From NCBI RefSeq assembly GCF_900114775.1, contig NZ_FOUE01000003.1:62001-126000 (forward strand): a stretch of DNA of 64,000 nt, in the 5' to 3' direction. The stretch is from Marinobacter zhejiangensis. GTDB taxonomy: Bacteria > Pseudomonadota > Gammaproteobacteria > Pseudomonadales > Oleiphilaceae. Made by a program: the position numbers and the translations under genes. The notes below the pieces were generated by a model. The model was not told the origin of the DNA. It made no database searches and worked only from the letters and a program-made list of their open reading frames with translations. Positions 1-8,609 of this stretch are shown here, in pieces (within the stretch, counting starts at the first letter, position 1; the number at the start of each line of letters is the position of its first letter).

Positions 1-543
1 GGCTGTCAGCTTTATCGGAAGGCAAACGACCCCATTCATACGCCGCCGCCCCCTGACGCCACGGCTGGCCGGGTCTCTGTTGACGCACTGTTGACGACGT
101 CCTATCGGGAACATCGTTACCGGTTGGTGCTGGTCAGCGATGGCCCTCGCTCTGGTCGCTCGGTGGTGGCAACAGGCAGAGCGGGGACATTCACTCTGGA
201 CAAGCTGCATACACGAGCGCCAGAGGTGGAAATGGAAACAGGGGCGGCGCTAACGGTGTCTGACCGCCCTGACTATGAGTTGGTGAGCAGTTTCGGGTTC
301 AGCGGGGCCTGGCGATTTGACCCGTCGCAGTGTCGCATCCAGCTGGTGAACCCTGACGGTCAGCCTTTTGCTGTGCTCAACGGCGCCCCGGTTTCGGTCC
401 TGATAACGGTTCCCGCGGCCGCGATCGGCACCCCCAGTGACGTTGTGTATGAACCGACCGTTGGTTTTTCTGTAACCGAAGCGAGGGTTCCGGAGTTGGT
501 CGGACAGGTGTTCTTTGACCTCAGTCGGGAATGGGGCTGCTGA
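1..543 (+). CDS. Hypothetical protein, 5' end outside window
   Basis: The frame is open from the first base of the window to a TGA at 541-543, giving at least 180 residues. A TTG at 91 exists but has no Shine-Dalgarno sequence, and the reading frame before it is normal coding sequence, so the true start most likely lies upstream. The visible part is rich in beta-strand-like stretches and ends in WGC. No catalytic motif, membrane segment or known domain is recognisable. The next gene on this strand begins 385 bases later behind its own leader, so this is probably the last gene of its unit. Function unknown. Confidence 0.6.
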   Translation, partial: GCQLYRKANDPIHTPPPPDATAGRVSVDALLTTSYREHRYRLVLVSDGPRSGRSVVATGRAGTFTLDKLHTRAPEVEMETGAALTVSDRPDYELVSSFGFSGAWRFDPSQCRIQLVNPDGQPFAVLNGAPVSVLITVPAAAIGTPSDVVYEPTVGFSVTEARVPELVGQVFFDLSREWGC

Positions 544-927
544 AACGTCCCTTGGCGTTGTGTTGATCTCTTTTAAGGCACGTCACCGCTATTTTGACGC
601 ATAAAGCGGCACAGCCGCTCAAGTGTTTCCCTTCAGTTTAAGAAGAACGTTTTATATTACAGTCTGTTAGGTCTTGATCGCGTGTTTGGCACGTTCCATG
701 CCTAGCCTTACCTCGCCAGCTTTGAGGGAGTTATTCTGAGCCCCGGAACTGGCCGATTGGTCACCAGGAGCAAAGACGCTTATCCGTCCGGGGTTCAACC
801 CCGGCCTGATAAGCGTTTTTTTTTGCCTCAAATAATGACAACAGCCGGCGAAAAAAACGCATTACCGAGCTTTTGGACCAAGGCATTACGTGCGATGACA
901 AAACCAGAGAGACTCAGGAGAGAACGT
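544..927 (+). promoter_or_regulatory. Leader / possible small RNA region ahead of the porin gene
   Basis: This gap of 384 bases has no convincing gene. A TATATT hexamer near 653 could be a -10 element, but its -35 is poor. The region ends in a strong intrinsic terminator (776-824) about 100 bases before the porin start, and an AGGAG Shine-Dalgarno sits just before the ATG at 928. The layout fits either a small RNA with its own terminator or an attenuated 5' leader controlling the porin. I compared it by eye with common riboswitch cores and saw no match. Confidence 0.4.
776..824 (+). terminator. Intrinsic terminator inside the porin leader
   Basis: A 9-bp outer stem (ACGCTTATC at 776-784 with GATAAGCGT at 808-816) encloses a small internal loop and a GC-rich inner stem (CCGGGG with CCCCGG, about 788-804). 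A run of nine T follows at 816-824. It lies about 230 bases after the previous stop codon and upstream of the porin, so it should end a short leader or small-RNA transcript. Confidence 0.8.
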
Positions 928-2133
928 ATGACACGTTACACGATGCGAAAAACCGGCCTGTTGTTCGGTACCGTTATGGCCTGTGGCAGTGCCCTGGCTG
1001 CAGACACTCTGACCCAGGCGTTCAGCGAGGGTACCCCGTATGGCGATTTTCGCCTGCGTTACGAGAATGTGGATCAGGACAACGCCCTTAAGGATGGGAA
1101 TGCCCTCACGCTCCGAACCCGGTTGGGTTATAAGACCGGCACGTTCGAGGGGGTGAGCGGTGTGTTGGAGTTTGAGGATTCGCGGGTTGTGGTGAATGTG
1201 GATGACTATAACGACACGCTTGGTCAGCATACCGACCACTCAGTGATCGCTGATCCGGAAACCACAGAGGTTGACCAGGCGTTCCTGCAGTACAGCCAGT
1301 CCGGTCTGACCGCCCGGGGTGGTCGCCAGGTCATTACCTTTGACAACCAGCGCTTTGTTGGTGCCGTTGGCTGGCGGCAGGATCGTCAGACGTTTGATGG
1401 TGCTCGTCTGGGCTATGCCCAGGGTGACGTGAGTTTTGATTATGCCTACATTACCAACCGCAACCGAATCTTCGCTGAGGCCAGGGATCAGGCAGCAAAA
1501 GACAACCTGATGCACGCCAGTTATGTTTCCCCGTTGGGGACTGTGACCGGGTACGCCTACTTGCTGGAGCTCGACAACCACATCGACAACGGTCTGGATA
1601 CCTACGGTCTGCGTTTCTCTGGAAAGACCGACGTCGACGATCTTGGTCTGGTGTATGAGCTGGAATACGCCACCCAGGAAGCGGACAGTGGCGGCAGTGA
1701 TGCCGAGGCTGATTATTATCGGGCGTTGCTTGGGCTGAACGCCAAGGGCATGACCTTCTCAGTGGCCTATGAGGTGCTGGGGTCGGATGACGGCACCTAC
1801 GGCTTTGCCACGCCGCTGGCGACCCTGCATGCGTTTAATGGGTGGGCCGACCAGTTCCTGGCGACGCCGGCCGGCGGTCTTCAGGACTTGATGGCCACAG
1901 CGGTAATACCCATGGCTGGAGGCAAGTGGGTGCTGGCCTATCATGACTTCAGTGCGGATGATGACAGTGCGGGCTATGACGACCTCGGTAGCGAAGTGGA
2001 CGTGGCCTACAACCGAGGCTTTGGCGAGCATTATTACGGCGGCCTCAAATACGCCGCCTACATGGCGGGCGATGCTTCGGCGGGCAAAGTTGACACCAGC
2101 AAGCTCTGGGTCACCCTCGGCGCCAGGTTCTAA
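928..2133 (+). CDS. Outer-membrane porin (alginate-export-like beta-barrel)
   Basis: A 401-residue secreted protein. The N-terminus has a signal peptide ending near ALAA (about residues 16-25). The rest is made of alternating short strands with Asp/Gly/Tyr-rich turns and ends in Phe (LGARF), the usual C-terminal signature of an outer-membrane barrel. The opening GDFRLRYENVDQDN resembles the alginate-export/OprD-like porin superfamily often seen in Marinobacter; substrate unknown. The ATG at 928 has AGGAG upstream. An in-frame start at 757 would place a strong terminator inside the coding region and hide the signal peptide, so it is rejected. Expression is probably shaped by the leader terminator upstream. 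Confidence 0.8.
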   Translation: MTRYTMRKTGLLFGTVMACGSALAADTLTQAFSEGTPYGDFRLRYENVDQDNALKDGNALTLRTRLGYKTGTFEGVSGVLEFEDSRVVVNVDDYNDTLGQHTDHSVIADPETTEVDQAFLQYSQSGLTARGGRQVITFDNQRFVGAVGWRQDRQTFDGARLGYAQGDVSFDYAYITNRNRIFAEARDQAAKDNLMHASYVSPLGTVTGYAYLLELDNHIDNGLDTYGLRFSGKTDVDDLGLVYELEYATQEADSGGSDAEADYYRALLGLNAKGMTFSVAYEVLGSDDGTYGFATPLATLHAFNGWADQFLATPAGGLQDLMATAVIPMAGGKWVLAYHDFSADDDSAGYDDLGSEVDVAYNRGFGEHYYGGLKYAAYMAGDASAGKVDTSKLWVTLGARF

Positions 2134-2186
2134 TCATCGCATGTTGAGACTGGTGATAAGCGTACCGTTACCGAGGTGATTCAACG

Positions 2187-2216
2187 AAAAAAGGCAGCCG
2201 AAGCTGCCTTTTTTTG
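2187..2216. terminator. Bidirectional intrinsic terminator
   Basis: The stem AAGGCAGC / GCTGCCTT has a short loop and is flanked by A and T runs on both sides, so it can end transcription from both directions. It lies between the convergent porin gene and cold-shock gene. Confidence 0.9.
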
Positions 2217-2233
2217 GGGATATTGTCCGCGTA

Positions 2234-2440
2234 TTACAGCGCGACAACATTCTCCGCCTGAGGACCTTTCTGGCCCTGAGTCACGGTGAACTCAACCTGC
2301 TGGCCTTCAGCCAGGGTCTTGAAGCCACCGCCTTGAATGGCGCTGTAGTGAACGAATACGTCAGGGCCGCCTTCACGAGTGATGAAACCAAAGCCTTTAG
2401 CTTCGTTGAAGAACTTAACGGTACCGGTTGTAGTAGACAT
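2234..2440 (-). CDS. Cold-shock protein, CspA family
   Basis: A 68-residue single cold-shock domain protein that binds single-stranded RNA/DNA and acts as an RNA chaperone. The RNP1-type motif KGFGFIT and RNP2-type motif VFVHYSAI are both intact, and the length is typical. The start is the ATG at 2440 ([11 protein letters not shown]), with AGGAA upstream; a longer in-frame start adds seven residues not usual in the family. About 290 bases separate it from the next gene upstream, leaving room for the long 5' untranslated region common in csp genes. Which csp paralogue it is, and whether it is cold-induced, cannot be told from sequence alone. Confidence 0.95.
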   Translation of the reverse strand: MSTTTGTVKFFNEAKGFGFITREGGPDVFVHYSAIQGGGFKTLAEGQQVEFTVTQGQKGPQAENVVAL

Positions 2441-2681
2441 AAATAATATTCCTGAATTCAATCATTAAGAGCGTTGGTGCCCAACGATAGGAGGGCTGTG
2501 CCAACAGAGTGCGGGAACTAATAAACAGGCGGAATCAAAAACAGGACGGGTACTACAACTTTAACTACGTCTTATTCGTGAACTGCTTTGCTAACTTTTT
2601 CCTACGGGGGCTACTCTACGTCAGTGGGTAAAAAATAGCCACAGTTTTTTGTAGGCATATACCCGCATTCAGAAAACTCGT

Positions 2682-2703
2682 GTGGCCGGCGTTAACCGGC
2701 CAC
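2682..2703 (-). terminator. Terminator-like hairpin after the Roadblock gene
   Basis: A perfect 8-bp stem (GTGGCCGG / CCGGCCAC) with a 6-base loop lies about 30 bases beyond the stop codon of the leftward Roadblock gene. Read leftward it is followed by only a short T-rich stretch (GAGTTTTC), so it may be a weak terminator. Confidence 0.55.
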
Positions 2704-2733
2704 CAGAGCCAGGGCTAACGTGTGTCTGCTGGC

Positions 2734-3099
2734 TTAACTACGCTCAATCTCCAGCGCTTTTTCAATGGTACTGAGCTGTTTTCGAGCGAGGGCAAGATTG
2801 GATTTGTCCCGCTGAAGGACGAGGTAGAAGAACATGGTTGTGCCCACCATACGGATCAGGTGGTACTGACTGTCCAGAGTGATCAGGATGTCTTCGATGC
2901 GGTCAGACAGCCCCAGCTGGTCACGGATGTTCTTCTTGGCGCGTACGACTTCGGTGTTGCCCGCTGCCGCCAGTTCCAGGTCAAAACCCGGAGTACCTGC
3001 GGTGCCAAGGCACATGCCGCTTTCAAAATCCACGAGGGCTGCGCCTACGGCGCCATCGATGTCGAGAATCTCATCGAGGGAGGTGGTGATATTGGCCAT
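2734..3099 (-). CDS. Roadblock/LC7 domain protein
   Basis: A 121-residue soluble protein made of one Roadblock/LC7 (Longin-like) fold. The pattern is an N-terminal helix (SLDEILDIDGAVGAALVDF), a hydrophobic beta-strand, a central helix containing NTEVVRAKK, and a strand pair (DILITLDSQYHLIRMV). Such proteins usually regulate small Ras-like GTPases of the MglA type, or form dimers in surface-sensing systems. No GTPase gene lies next to it here, so its partner is unknown. The ATG start has GGAGC upstream. It stands alone, with a hairpin-rich 5' region (3148-3192) and a terminator-like hairpin downstream. Confidence 0.8.
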   Translation of the reverse strand: MANITTSLDEILDIDGAVGAALVDFESGMCLGTAGTPGFDLELAAAGNTEVVRAKKNIRDQLGLSDRIEDILITLDSQYHLIRMVGTTMFFYLVLQRDKSNLALARKQLSTIEKALEIERS

Positions 3100-3147
3100 G
3101 GTTTATTGTGCTCCATTGAATGGATAGTAGTTATTGTGTTGTTACCG

Positions 3148-3192
3148 GGGCGTAGGATTTTTACGCCCGGAAGACACGTGGAACGCGTGTCT
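3148..3192 (-). other. Two tandem hairpins upstream of the Roadblock gene
   Basis: GGGCGTA (3148-3154) pairs with TACGCCC (3162-3168), and AGACACG (3172-3178) pairs with CGTGTCT (3186-3192). Both stems are perfect with 7-base loops. They sit 50-95 bases upstream of the start codon of the leftward Roadblock gene and could be 5'-UTR structures or operators. No promoter was identified with confidence. Confidence 0.4.
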
Positions 3193-3355
3193 CCAGCGCC
3201 CATCGTCGCTATTCGGGCCAATAGGCGTCAACATCCCTTCCACAATGGTTTCGCTGAGATTGGTGTAGGAATCGAAGCGTAATGTTTCTTTTGTAACGAC
3301 GCGTAAGCTGGCTGATCACTCTGCGACCAGTTAGGGGCTGGCCGCGTTCTGCTGA

Positions 3356-4363
3356 TCAGACGGCTGGAACTGCGATGGGCAGTCCGGTGAAGCGTGCCAG
3401 GCGGATCAGGTCTGCCTGCATTTGCTCTTTTCCGGCATGGTTGAGCAATGAGAGGGATTGGCCATTTTTCAGGTTCAGCTGAATCTGGTGGTTCTGATGG
3501 GTGTATTTGCCGGTGACGAGGATGTCGTTGAACTGCAGTGAAGCGACGTCCCCGAACGGGATGTCTGACTGTTTACCGGCAACGCGGAACACCTGTGCTT
3601 GGCGGTCCACCGTGATGGCGGGACCTCCGGCATTCAGGATCAGAATAGCGCCCAGGCCAAAGCTGGCCATCATGACCAGACTGTCCAGAACGCTGCTGAA
3701 CTCCGCCTCCATGCCCCGATTCAACACATCCGTTAGCAGGTAGTAACCATCAATGCCCAGATAGGTGACCGGGCCCATGATGAAGGCGGCGGCAAAGGCC
3801 TTCATCATCCGTCCACCCTGGATTCTAAGGGTTGCGATATCTTGTTGGCGAATACGCCCGGTAACGAAGTTTGCGCCGGAGGAAACCGGTGCGGCTTCAG
3901 ATTGATAGGATTGTGGGTCCAGGCGAATACCATCCGTTTGGGATAGGGGGTGTTGGAGCAGCGCGCGATCTTCCGCTGACAGCTGGCTGTCCGGGCGGTA
4001 TGCGAAGACCAGCGCAAACGTTGCCAGCCCAAGGAATACCCCGCCTAGGCCCGCCCAGGTTCGAAACGACTGGCGTGCCATGCGTTGCTGGCCGGCATCG
4101 ACAGTGCCGATGACCTTATCCAGTCCTTCAATGGATTTTGTGAGGTGCGCCATGAGCCAGCGATCGTGATCGGATGGGTTGGGTTTGGCTTCAACGGTTT
4201 GCAGTTGGTCGACTAATTCCTGCCGCTTCGACAAGATGTCTTGTCGCTGAGCGTCCATTTGTTGATCGTATCGGGTTGCCTGGTCCATGGACTGGCTGAT
4301 CTGGCGCAGGCCTGCGAACCCGATGATAACAACGCAGATAATGATGGCGGCTTTCTTGAGCAT
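3356..4363 (-). CDS. Membrane protein with C-terminal PH-like domain, unknown function
   Basis: A 335-residue inner-membrane protein. A first hydrophobic segment spans residues 4-20, followed by a charged, likely coiled-coil stretch (about 25-95). Further membrane segments lie near 105-125, 190-212 and 228-248. The C-terminal part (about 255-330) has the strand pattern of a bacterial PH-like domain: a hydrophobic strand pair, then LNLKNGQSLSLL and a final helix. No catalytic motif is visible. It is followed after about 330 bases by the 7TMR-DISM gene on the same strand, beginning well upstream, so it is probably transcribed alone. The start ATG follows AGGACGT. Function unknown. Confidence 0.6.
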   Translation of the reverse strand: MLKKAAIIICVVIIGFAGLRQISQSMDQATRYDQQMDAQRQDILSKRQELVDQLQTVEAKPNPSDHDRWLMAHLTKSIEGLDKVIGTVDAGQQRMARQSFRTWAGLGGVFLGLATFALVFAYRPDSQLSAEDRALLQHPLSQTDGIRLDPQSYQSEAAPVSSGANFVTGRIRQQDIATLRIQGGRMMKAFAAAFIMGPVTYLGIDGYYLLTDVLNRGMEAEFSSVLDSLVMMASFGLGAILILNAGGPAITVDRQAQVFRVAGKQSDIPFGDVASLQFNDILVTGKYTHQNHQIQLNLKNGQSLSLLNHAGKEQMQADLIRLARFTGLPIAVPAV

Positions 4364-4465
4364 GGACGTCCTTTCCCGGTGGTGATCCTAGAGCCTGGGC
4401 TGGCCAGGCTCTGAGAATAATAGGGAAAAGTGAACGGAATCAGTAGGTTTTTTACTGGACGGGGG

Positions 4466-7030
4466 CTAAAGGGCGCGGTTTTTTTGCGCCGGTGCCCATT
4501 CCAGGAACTCCTCAACCGGCATGGGCTTGGCAAACAGGTAACCCTGGAGCCGGTGACAGCCGAGCTGGCTGAGCAGTTCCATGGTAGCGCTGTCTTCGAC
4601 ACCTTCGGCAACCGCTTCCAGGTTGAGGGTGCGGGCCAGTTTCAAGGTGTTCTGGACAATCCCCAGGTCATTGCGGCTGGTGCACATCTGGCTGATGAAG
4701 CAGCGGTCTATCTTCAGCTCGTGAATAGGGAGGCGGCTTAAATAGGCCAGGGAGGAGTAGCCCGTGCCAAAATCATCCAGTGCTATCCGGCATCCACTGT
4801 CAGCAATCAGTAAGAGTGAACCGATGACCGCGTCCATGTTGTGCATCATGGAGGTTTCGGTCACTTCGAAGATGACCCGGTTCGTTGGAATTCCGTGTTC
4901 CCGGATACCGGCCAGGGCATAGGGCACGAAACGGCTGTTGGTGAGGTTCTGCACCGACAGGTTGATGCTGCAGGTAATATCCAGCTCCCGCGCCCGAAGG
5001 TTTTGCATGGTTTTCCAGGCCAGGGCGACCACATGTCGGGATAACAAATCCATCAGTCCGGCGCTTTCGGCAATCTCGATCAGCTCCCAGGTCGGCACCG
5101 GCCCAAAGCGGGGGCTCTGCCATCGCAGTAGCATTTCCGCACCGACCAGTTCCCGCCCGTCACTGCCCATCTGCGGTTGCAGGTACAGCTCCATTTCCCC
5201 GGCTTCGATGGCCGGAGGCAGAGCCGTCAACAGGTCCAGGCGACGGCGGGCGAAGTCGGAGATTTCATCGTTGTAGAATTGCACTGGGTCTTTGCTGGAT
5301 TCACTGCGGTCCCGCGCTGCTGAGGCATGCTGATAGAGTATTTCGGTGCTGTCACCGTGCTCCGGGGCAACTGCCACCCCACAATGCAGGTTCATGAACA
5401 CCGGTAGCCTGACGGAGCGGACGGAGACCTCATGGTGTCCGACCACTTGCTCGACAAAGGGCTCCAGCGCGCCTTCCAGTTCGTTGACATCAATCAGGAA
5501 TGCCACAGATCCGAATTCGGGAATGGCGATGAAGGCAGGAGGCGTTTGCTCCAGGCAGATGGCCCCGCTGAGCCCGTTCAGCGTTTGGTTGAGCTTCTTC
5601 ACCAGTTGGCAAAACATTTCTTCGGCCAAGCGGTGGCCCATGCTGGAGGCAATTTCCTTAACCTGCGGGTAGTGGACCAGGGTGAGTGCGACCCGTTTCT
5701 CCAGATTCATCTGTGCTTGCAAGCGTTGGTTTAATAGCGACGCGTTGGGCATCTTGGTGGTGGAGTCGTGCATTGCCAGCTCCAGGGAGCGCATTTCCAG
5801 GTCCCGTACCTGGTGCTCTGCCATTTGCTGTCGTCTCAGTGCCGCCAGTTTGCGGGCCCGCTCGTCCTTGATGCGGTGGGCGAGGGCAAAGGACAGCAGC
5901 AGGACTTCGGCCGCCGACCCCACCTGCATGGCATGGTTGGTTATGATGTTGACCGGAAGCAGATTGAACACGCTCATCAGGTACAGGGCTGCCCCGATGG
6001 CAAAGGTCGTCCAGGCCAGCACGAAATAGCGGGCGATGGCGACACCAGCCTTGAGCCCGGCAATGCCTACGGCAATGAGCAGGATGATCACAATCGTCCC
6101 CAGCAGGCCCGCCAGAAACGCACCGTGAACGGGGTCTATCCAGGTATAGACAATCAACACCCCGGCCAGGCCCGCCGCGACTTTCATGCTTAGGTCCCAG
6201 CGTGATGAAATCTCCTGCCATTTCAGGAAACTGCGGGCAAACATCAAGGCGAACAGCGACACCAGACCAGTGCTGATGGGCAGGGCATAGCGGGTCAGCA
6301 ACGGTTCTCCGGCCCAAAGCCAGGCACTGCCAACGCCGGAGATGCATAGGGTCAAAAGACCGACTGAAATGATGTACAGCACGTAATAGCCATACGCCGA
6401 ATCGCGGATGGAGAGAAACAGGAACAGGTTGTAGATCACCAGGGCACACAACACACCGAAGTAGGTGCCCCAATAGAGGCTTGCGCGAGAAAAGCGGTGG
6501 AGCAGGTGGTCTTCTCGCCACAGCTCTACGGGTACTTGCAGGGAGGTTGCTGACTGCGCCCGCAGTACCAGGGTCACAGGGCCGCTCAGGTCGCGGGGTA
6601 ACGATAATGCAACCTGGTAGCTGTGGGCCTGCTCTCGCCAGCGTTCAGCTTCCTGGCGACTGGTGCGATAGACCACCGGTAATCGCCCGTCCCGCAGAAC
6701 AAAAAGCTCCACATGTTCCAGTAATGGATAGGGAATCACCAGGTACCATTGGTGGGGGAGGGGTTCCTGAATGTGCAGGTTGGTCCGGAGCCAGACCGCC
6801 TGACCGGTGAAGCCCAGGTTCAGGACGCTGTCGTCGTATTTTTCCTGCCACTCCCCCTGGGCCAATACCTGCTCAAGGGACCGGTCGCCATCCAGTAGGT
6901 ACTCAATGCGGTCGTTCAGGTTGTAATGGCCGGTATTCCCCTGGACGACCAGTTCCTTCGCGCTGACGCCCAGGGACCATAAGAGCATCGCCACCATTAG
7001 CCCGGTTGCCCATCTGTTGAGGTTCCTCAT
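4466..7030 (-). CDS. 7TMR-DISM sensor with degenerate GGDEF and EAL domain
   Basis: A predicted membrane c-di-GMP phosphodiesterase of 854 residues. In order it has a signal peptide, a periplasmic 7TMR-DISMED2 domain (about 30-165), seven membrane segments (about 180-385), a GGDEF-like domain with no GGDEF signature, and an EAL domain (about 590-840). The EAL loop reads AEMLLRW, so the motif is EML, but the metal and substrate residues are kept: NLS, EVTE, DDFGTGYSSL, KIDR, AEGVE and QGY. It is therefore likely active, with the GGDEF part perhaps only regulatory. The start at 7030 gives a clean signal peptide; a longer in-frame start would overlap the upstream gene. It follows the PilZ gene by 19 bases, suggesting one operon. 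Confidence 0.88.
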   Translation of the reverse strand: MRNLNRWATGLMVAMLLWSLGVSAKELVVQGNTGHYNLNDRIEYLLDGDRSLEQVLAQGEWQEKYDDSVLNLGFTGQAVWLRTNLHIQEPLPHQWYLVIPYPLLEHVELFVLRDGRLPVVYRTSRQEAERWREQAHSYQVALSLPRDLSGPVTLVLRAQSATSLQVPVELWREDHLLHRFSRASLYWGTYFGVLCALVIYNLFLFLSIRDSAYGYYVLYIISVGLLTLCISGVGSAWLWAGEPLLTRYALPISTGLVSLFALMFARSFLKWQEISSRWDLSMKVAAGLAGVLIVYTWIDPVHGAFLAGLLGTIVIILLIAVGIAGLKAGVAIARYFVLAWTTFAIGAALYLMSVFNLLPVNIITNHAMQVGSAAEVLLLSFALAHRIKDERARKLAALRRQQMAEHQVRDLEMRSLELAMHDSTTKMPNASLLNQRLQAQMNLEKRVALTLVHYPQVKEIASSMGHRLAEEMFCQLVKKLNQTLNGLSGAICLEQTPPAFIAIPEFGSVAFLIDVNELEGALEPFVEQVVGHHEVSVRSVRLPVFMNLHCGVAVAPEHGDSTEILYQHASAARDRSESSKDPVQFYNDEISDFARRRLDLLTALPPAIEAGEMELYLQPQMGSDGRELVGAEMLLRWQSPRFGPVPTWELIEIAESAGLMDLLSRHVVALAWKTMQNLRARELDITCSINLSVQNLTNSRFVPYALAGIREHGIPTNRVIFEVTETSMMHNMDAVIGSLLLIADSGCRIALDDFGTGYSSLAYLSRLPIHELKIDRCFISQMCTSRNDLGIVQNTLKLARTLNLEAVAEGVEDSATMELLSQLGCHRLQGYLFAKPMPVEEFLEWAPAQKNRAL

Positions 7031-7049
7031 GGCGCGCAGTCCACTTGTC

Positions 7050-8378
7050 CTATTCGTCCAAGGGCGGTACGAGACGGCCGGTGAATCCCAGGAATTCTGC
7101 TTCCTGACAGAACGAGGTGAAGTTACCTTCACCGGCGCTTGGCTGGCGCAGCAGGATCATGGCTTCAACCAGACACCCCGGGATATCCCGGTTATTCCAG
7201 TCCGGCATGCGAGGCCACATCATGAATTCCTCGTGGGCCAGAACGATTTTCTCCACGGCAATCTGTTTTTCCTGTAGGCGCTTCCGAACCTTCAGGCTGA
7301 TACAGGGGTGAGTATCGTCTGCAATCAGGGAGCCCGGGGCGATATGGTGGTGCAGGTCGAGGACGGCATCACCATGGTGGGTTAACGCGATGTAGAGCTT
7401 CTCTTCATGCAGGCGTGCCACCGAAGAGGTTTGCAGAACGGTACCCTGGCCGGTGTCAATTTCGTTGTCTTCCTCGTAACGGGGATCAAACCCGATGACG
7501 TTCTTGAACAGGCTGGTCAGGTCAAGGCACACCGCATTGCCGATGCGGCCAGCGCCGCCGAGTACAACAATGCTGTCCTGTTTGCAGTATTGCGGACGTT
7601 CACGCATCTGCCGTGCTATGTCCCAGATCATGTATCGAGTACCCAGGCTTCCCTCTACCAGCGGCTCGGTAATCTCGATACCGGCCTTCTTCACAAAGTT
7701 GGGTAGCCTCCCTACCAAGGCGATGCGCTTTACCTGGGGGTAGTCCTGTTGCAACTGGCCCAGGTAGCGCCGGACCTTATCAGGTTCTTCTTGCAGTTCG
7801 TGCTCGAAGAACTGCGAAGCTACCATCAGGCCTCGCATGTCGGCATTGCGAATGTAACCAAGAACGAGGTTGGAAGGCATTCGTTTTGCCATGCCGGGGG
7901 TGAAGTAGGAACCGACCTGCTTTTTATTGCCGTAAACGGCAAAAAGGAACTGGGGCCGGATGAGACGAAGTATGAGGGAACGAAGATAAGTGTTGGCCAG
8001 AAAAACGGCCAAGCGACGACTGTTCTTCCAAAGTGAACGCTTGCTGTTGGATAGCAGTCGTTGCCAGGATGGCGCAACGCCATAGAGCTCTCTTAGTTCC
8101 GCGTCGGAAAAATGCCGGTTCTTGAACTGCAGGCCAATGTGGGACTTACCGGTGTGGGCCACTGTGGCAACGACCTTCATGCCGGCGCGGTCACGAAAGT
8201 TGATATCGATGACTTCGCCTGGGCGGATGTAGACCCGGCTCGGTCGTTTCAGTCGTATTCCGCTGGCTGAGATGTCCAGTGTATTGGTTTCGACGGTGTG
8301 ATTGGCGTAGCTTAAAACAACCGGTATCCGAATTCCGGAACGTAAGTGCCGACGGTATTCTCCATGCATCCGTTTCAT
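7050..8378 (-). CDS. PilZ domain fused to a Rossmann-type dehydrogenase-like domain
   Basis: A 442-residue cytoplasmic protein with an unusual architecture. The N-terminal PilZ domain has both c-di-GMP-binding motifs: R9-x3-R13 (RRHLR) and D35-x-S-x-x-G40 (DISASG). A linker (about 105-160) leads to a second part with a dinucleotide-binding loop GGAGRIG at 274-280, preceded by an SLGTRYMIWDIARQ helix and followed by a Rossmann-like alternation. The layout faintly recalls shikimate-dehydrogenase and acyl-ACP-reductase-type proteins, but a catalytic assignment is not justified. TAGGAG six bases before the ATG supports the start. Because it shares an operon with an EAL protein, c-di-GMP probably controls the second domain; this is inference. 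Confidence 0.75.
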   Translation of the reverse strand: MKRMHGEYRRHLRSGIRIPVVLSYANHTVETNTLDISASGIRLKRPSRVYIRPGEVIDINFRDRAGMKVVATVAHTGKSHIGLQFKNRHFSDAELRELYGVAPSWQRLLSNSKRSLWKNSRRLAVFLANTYLRSLILRLIRPQFLFAVYGNKKQVGSYFTPGMAKRMPSNLVLGYIRNADMRGLMVASQFFEHELQEEPDKVRRYLGQLQQDYPQVKRIALVGRLPNFVKKAGIEITEPLVEGSLGTRYMIWDIARQMRERPQYCKQDSIVVLGGAGRIGNAVCLDLTSLFKNVIGFDPRYEEDNEIDTGQGTVLQTSSVARLHEEKLYIALTHHGDAVLDLHHHIAPGSLIADDTHPCISLKVRKRLQEKQIAVEKIVLAHEEFMMWPRMPDWNNRDIPGCLVEAMILLRQPSAGEGNFTSFCQEAEFLGFTGRLVPPLDE

Positions 8379-8609
8379 GGCTGGCTCCTAAGGCCTTGTC
8401 TTGACGGGTGATCCTTCCAAGTCACAGTCTGGACCAAACTGCTGAACGCTGCCAATTTGCGTTTGCATTATCAGTCATTCAGGCGCAACCCCAAGTCTGC
8501 GTTGTTTGCCGATCCGGGGGGATAAACATTACTACAGGTGCTCTGATCGCCGGTCAATGTTGGCCATCAGAGCTTTGGCCTGAAATGCCAGGAGTTGCTG
8601 GCGGACGGA

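Noticed and set aside
785..805. tRNA T-arm-like GGTTCAA sequence
   Set aside because: The flanking bases form a terminator; no acceptor stem, D-arm or anticodon arm can be folded around it.
757..927. Upstream in-frame extension of the porin gene to 757
   Set aside because: It would translate through a strong intrinsic terminator, has no ribosome-binding site, and would bury the signal peptide that begins at 928.
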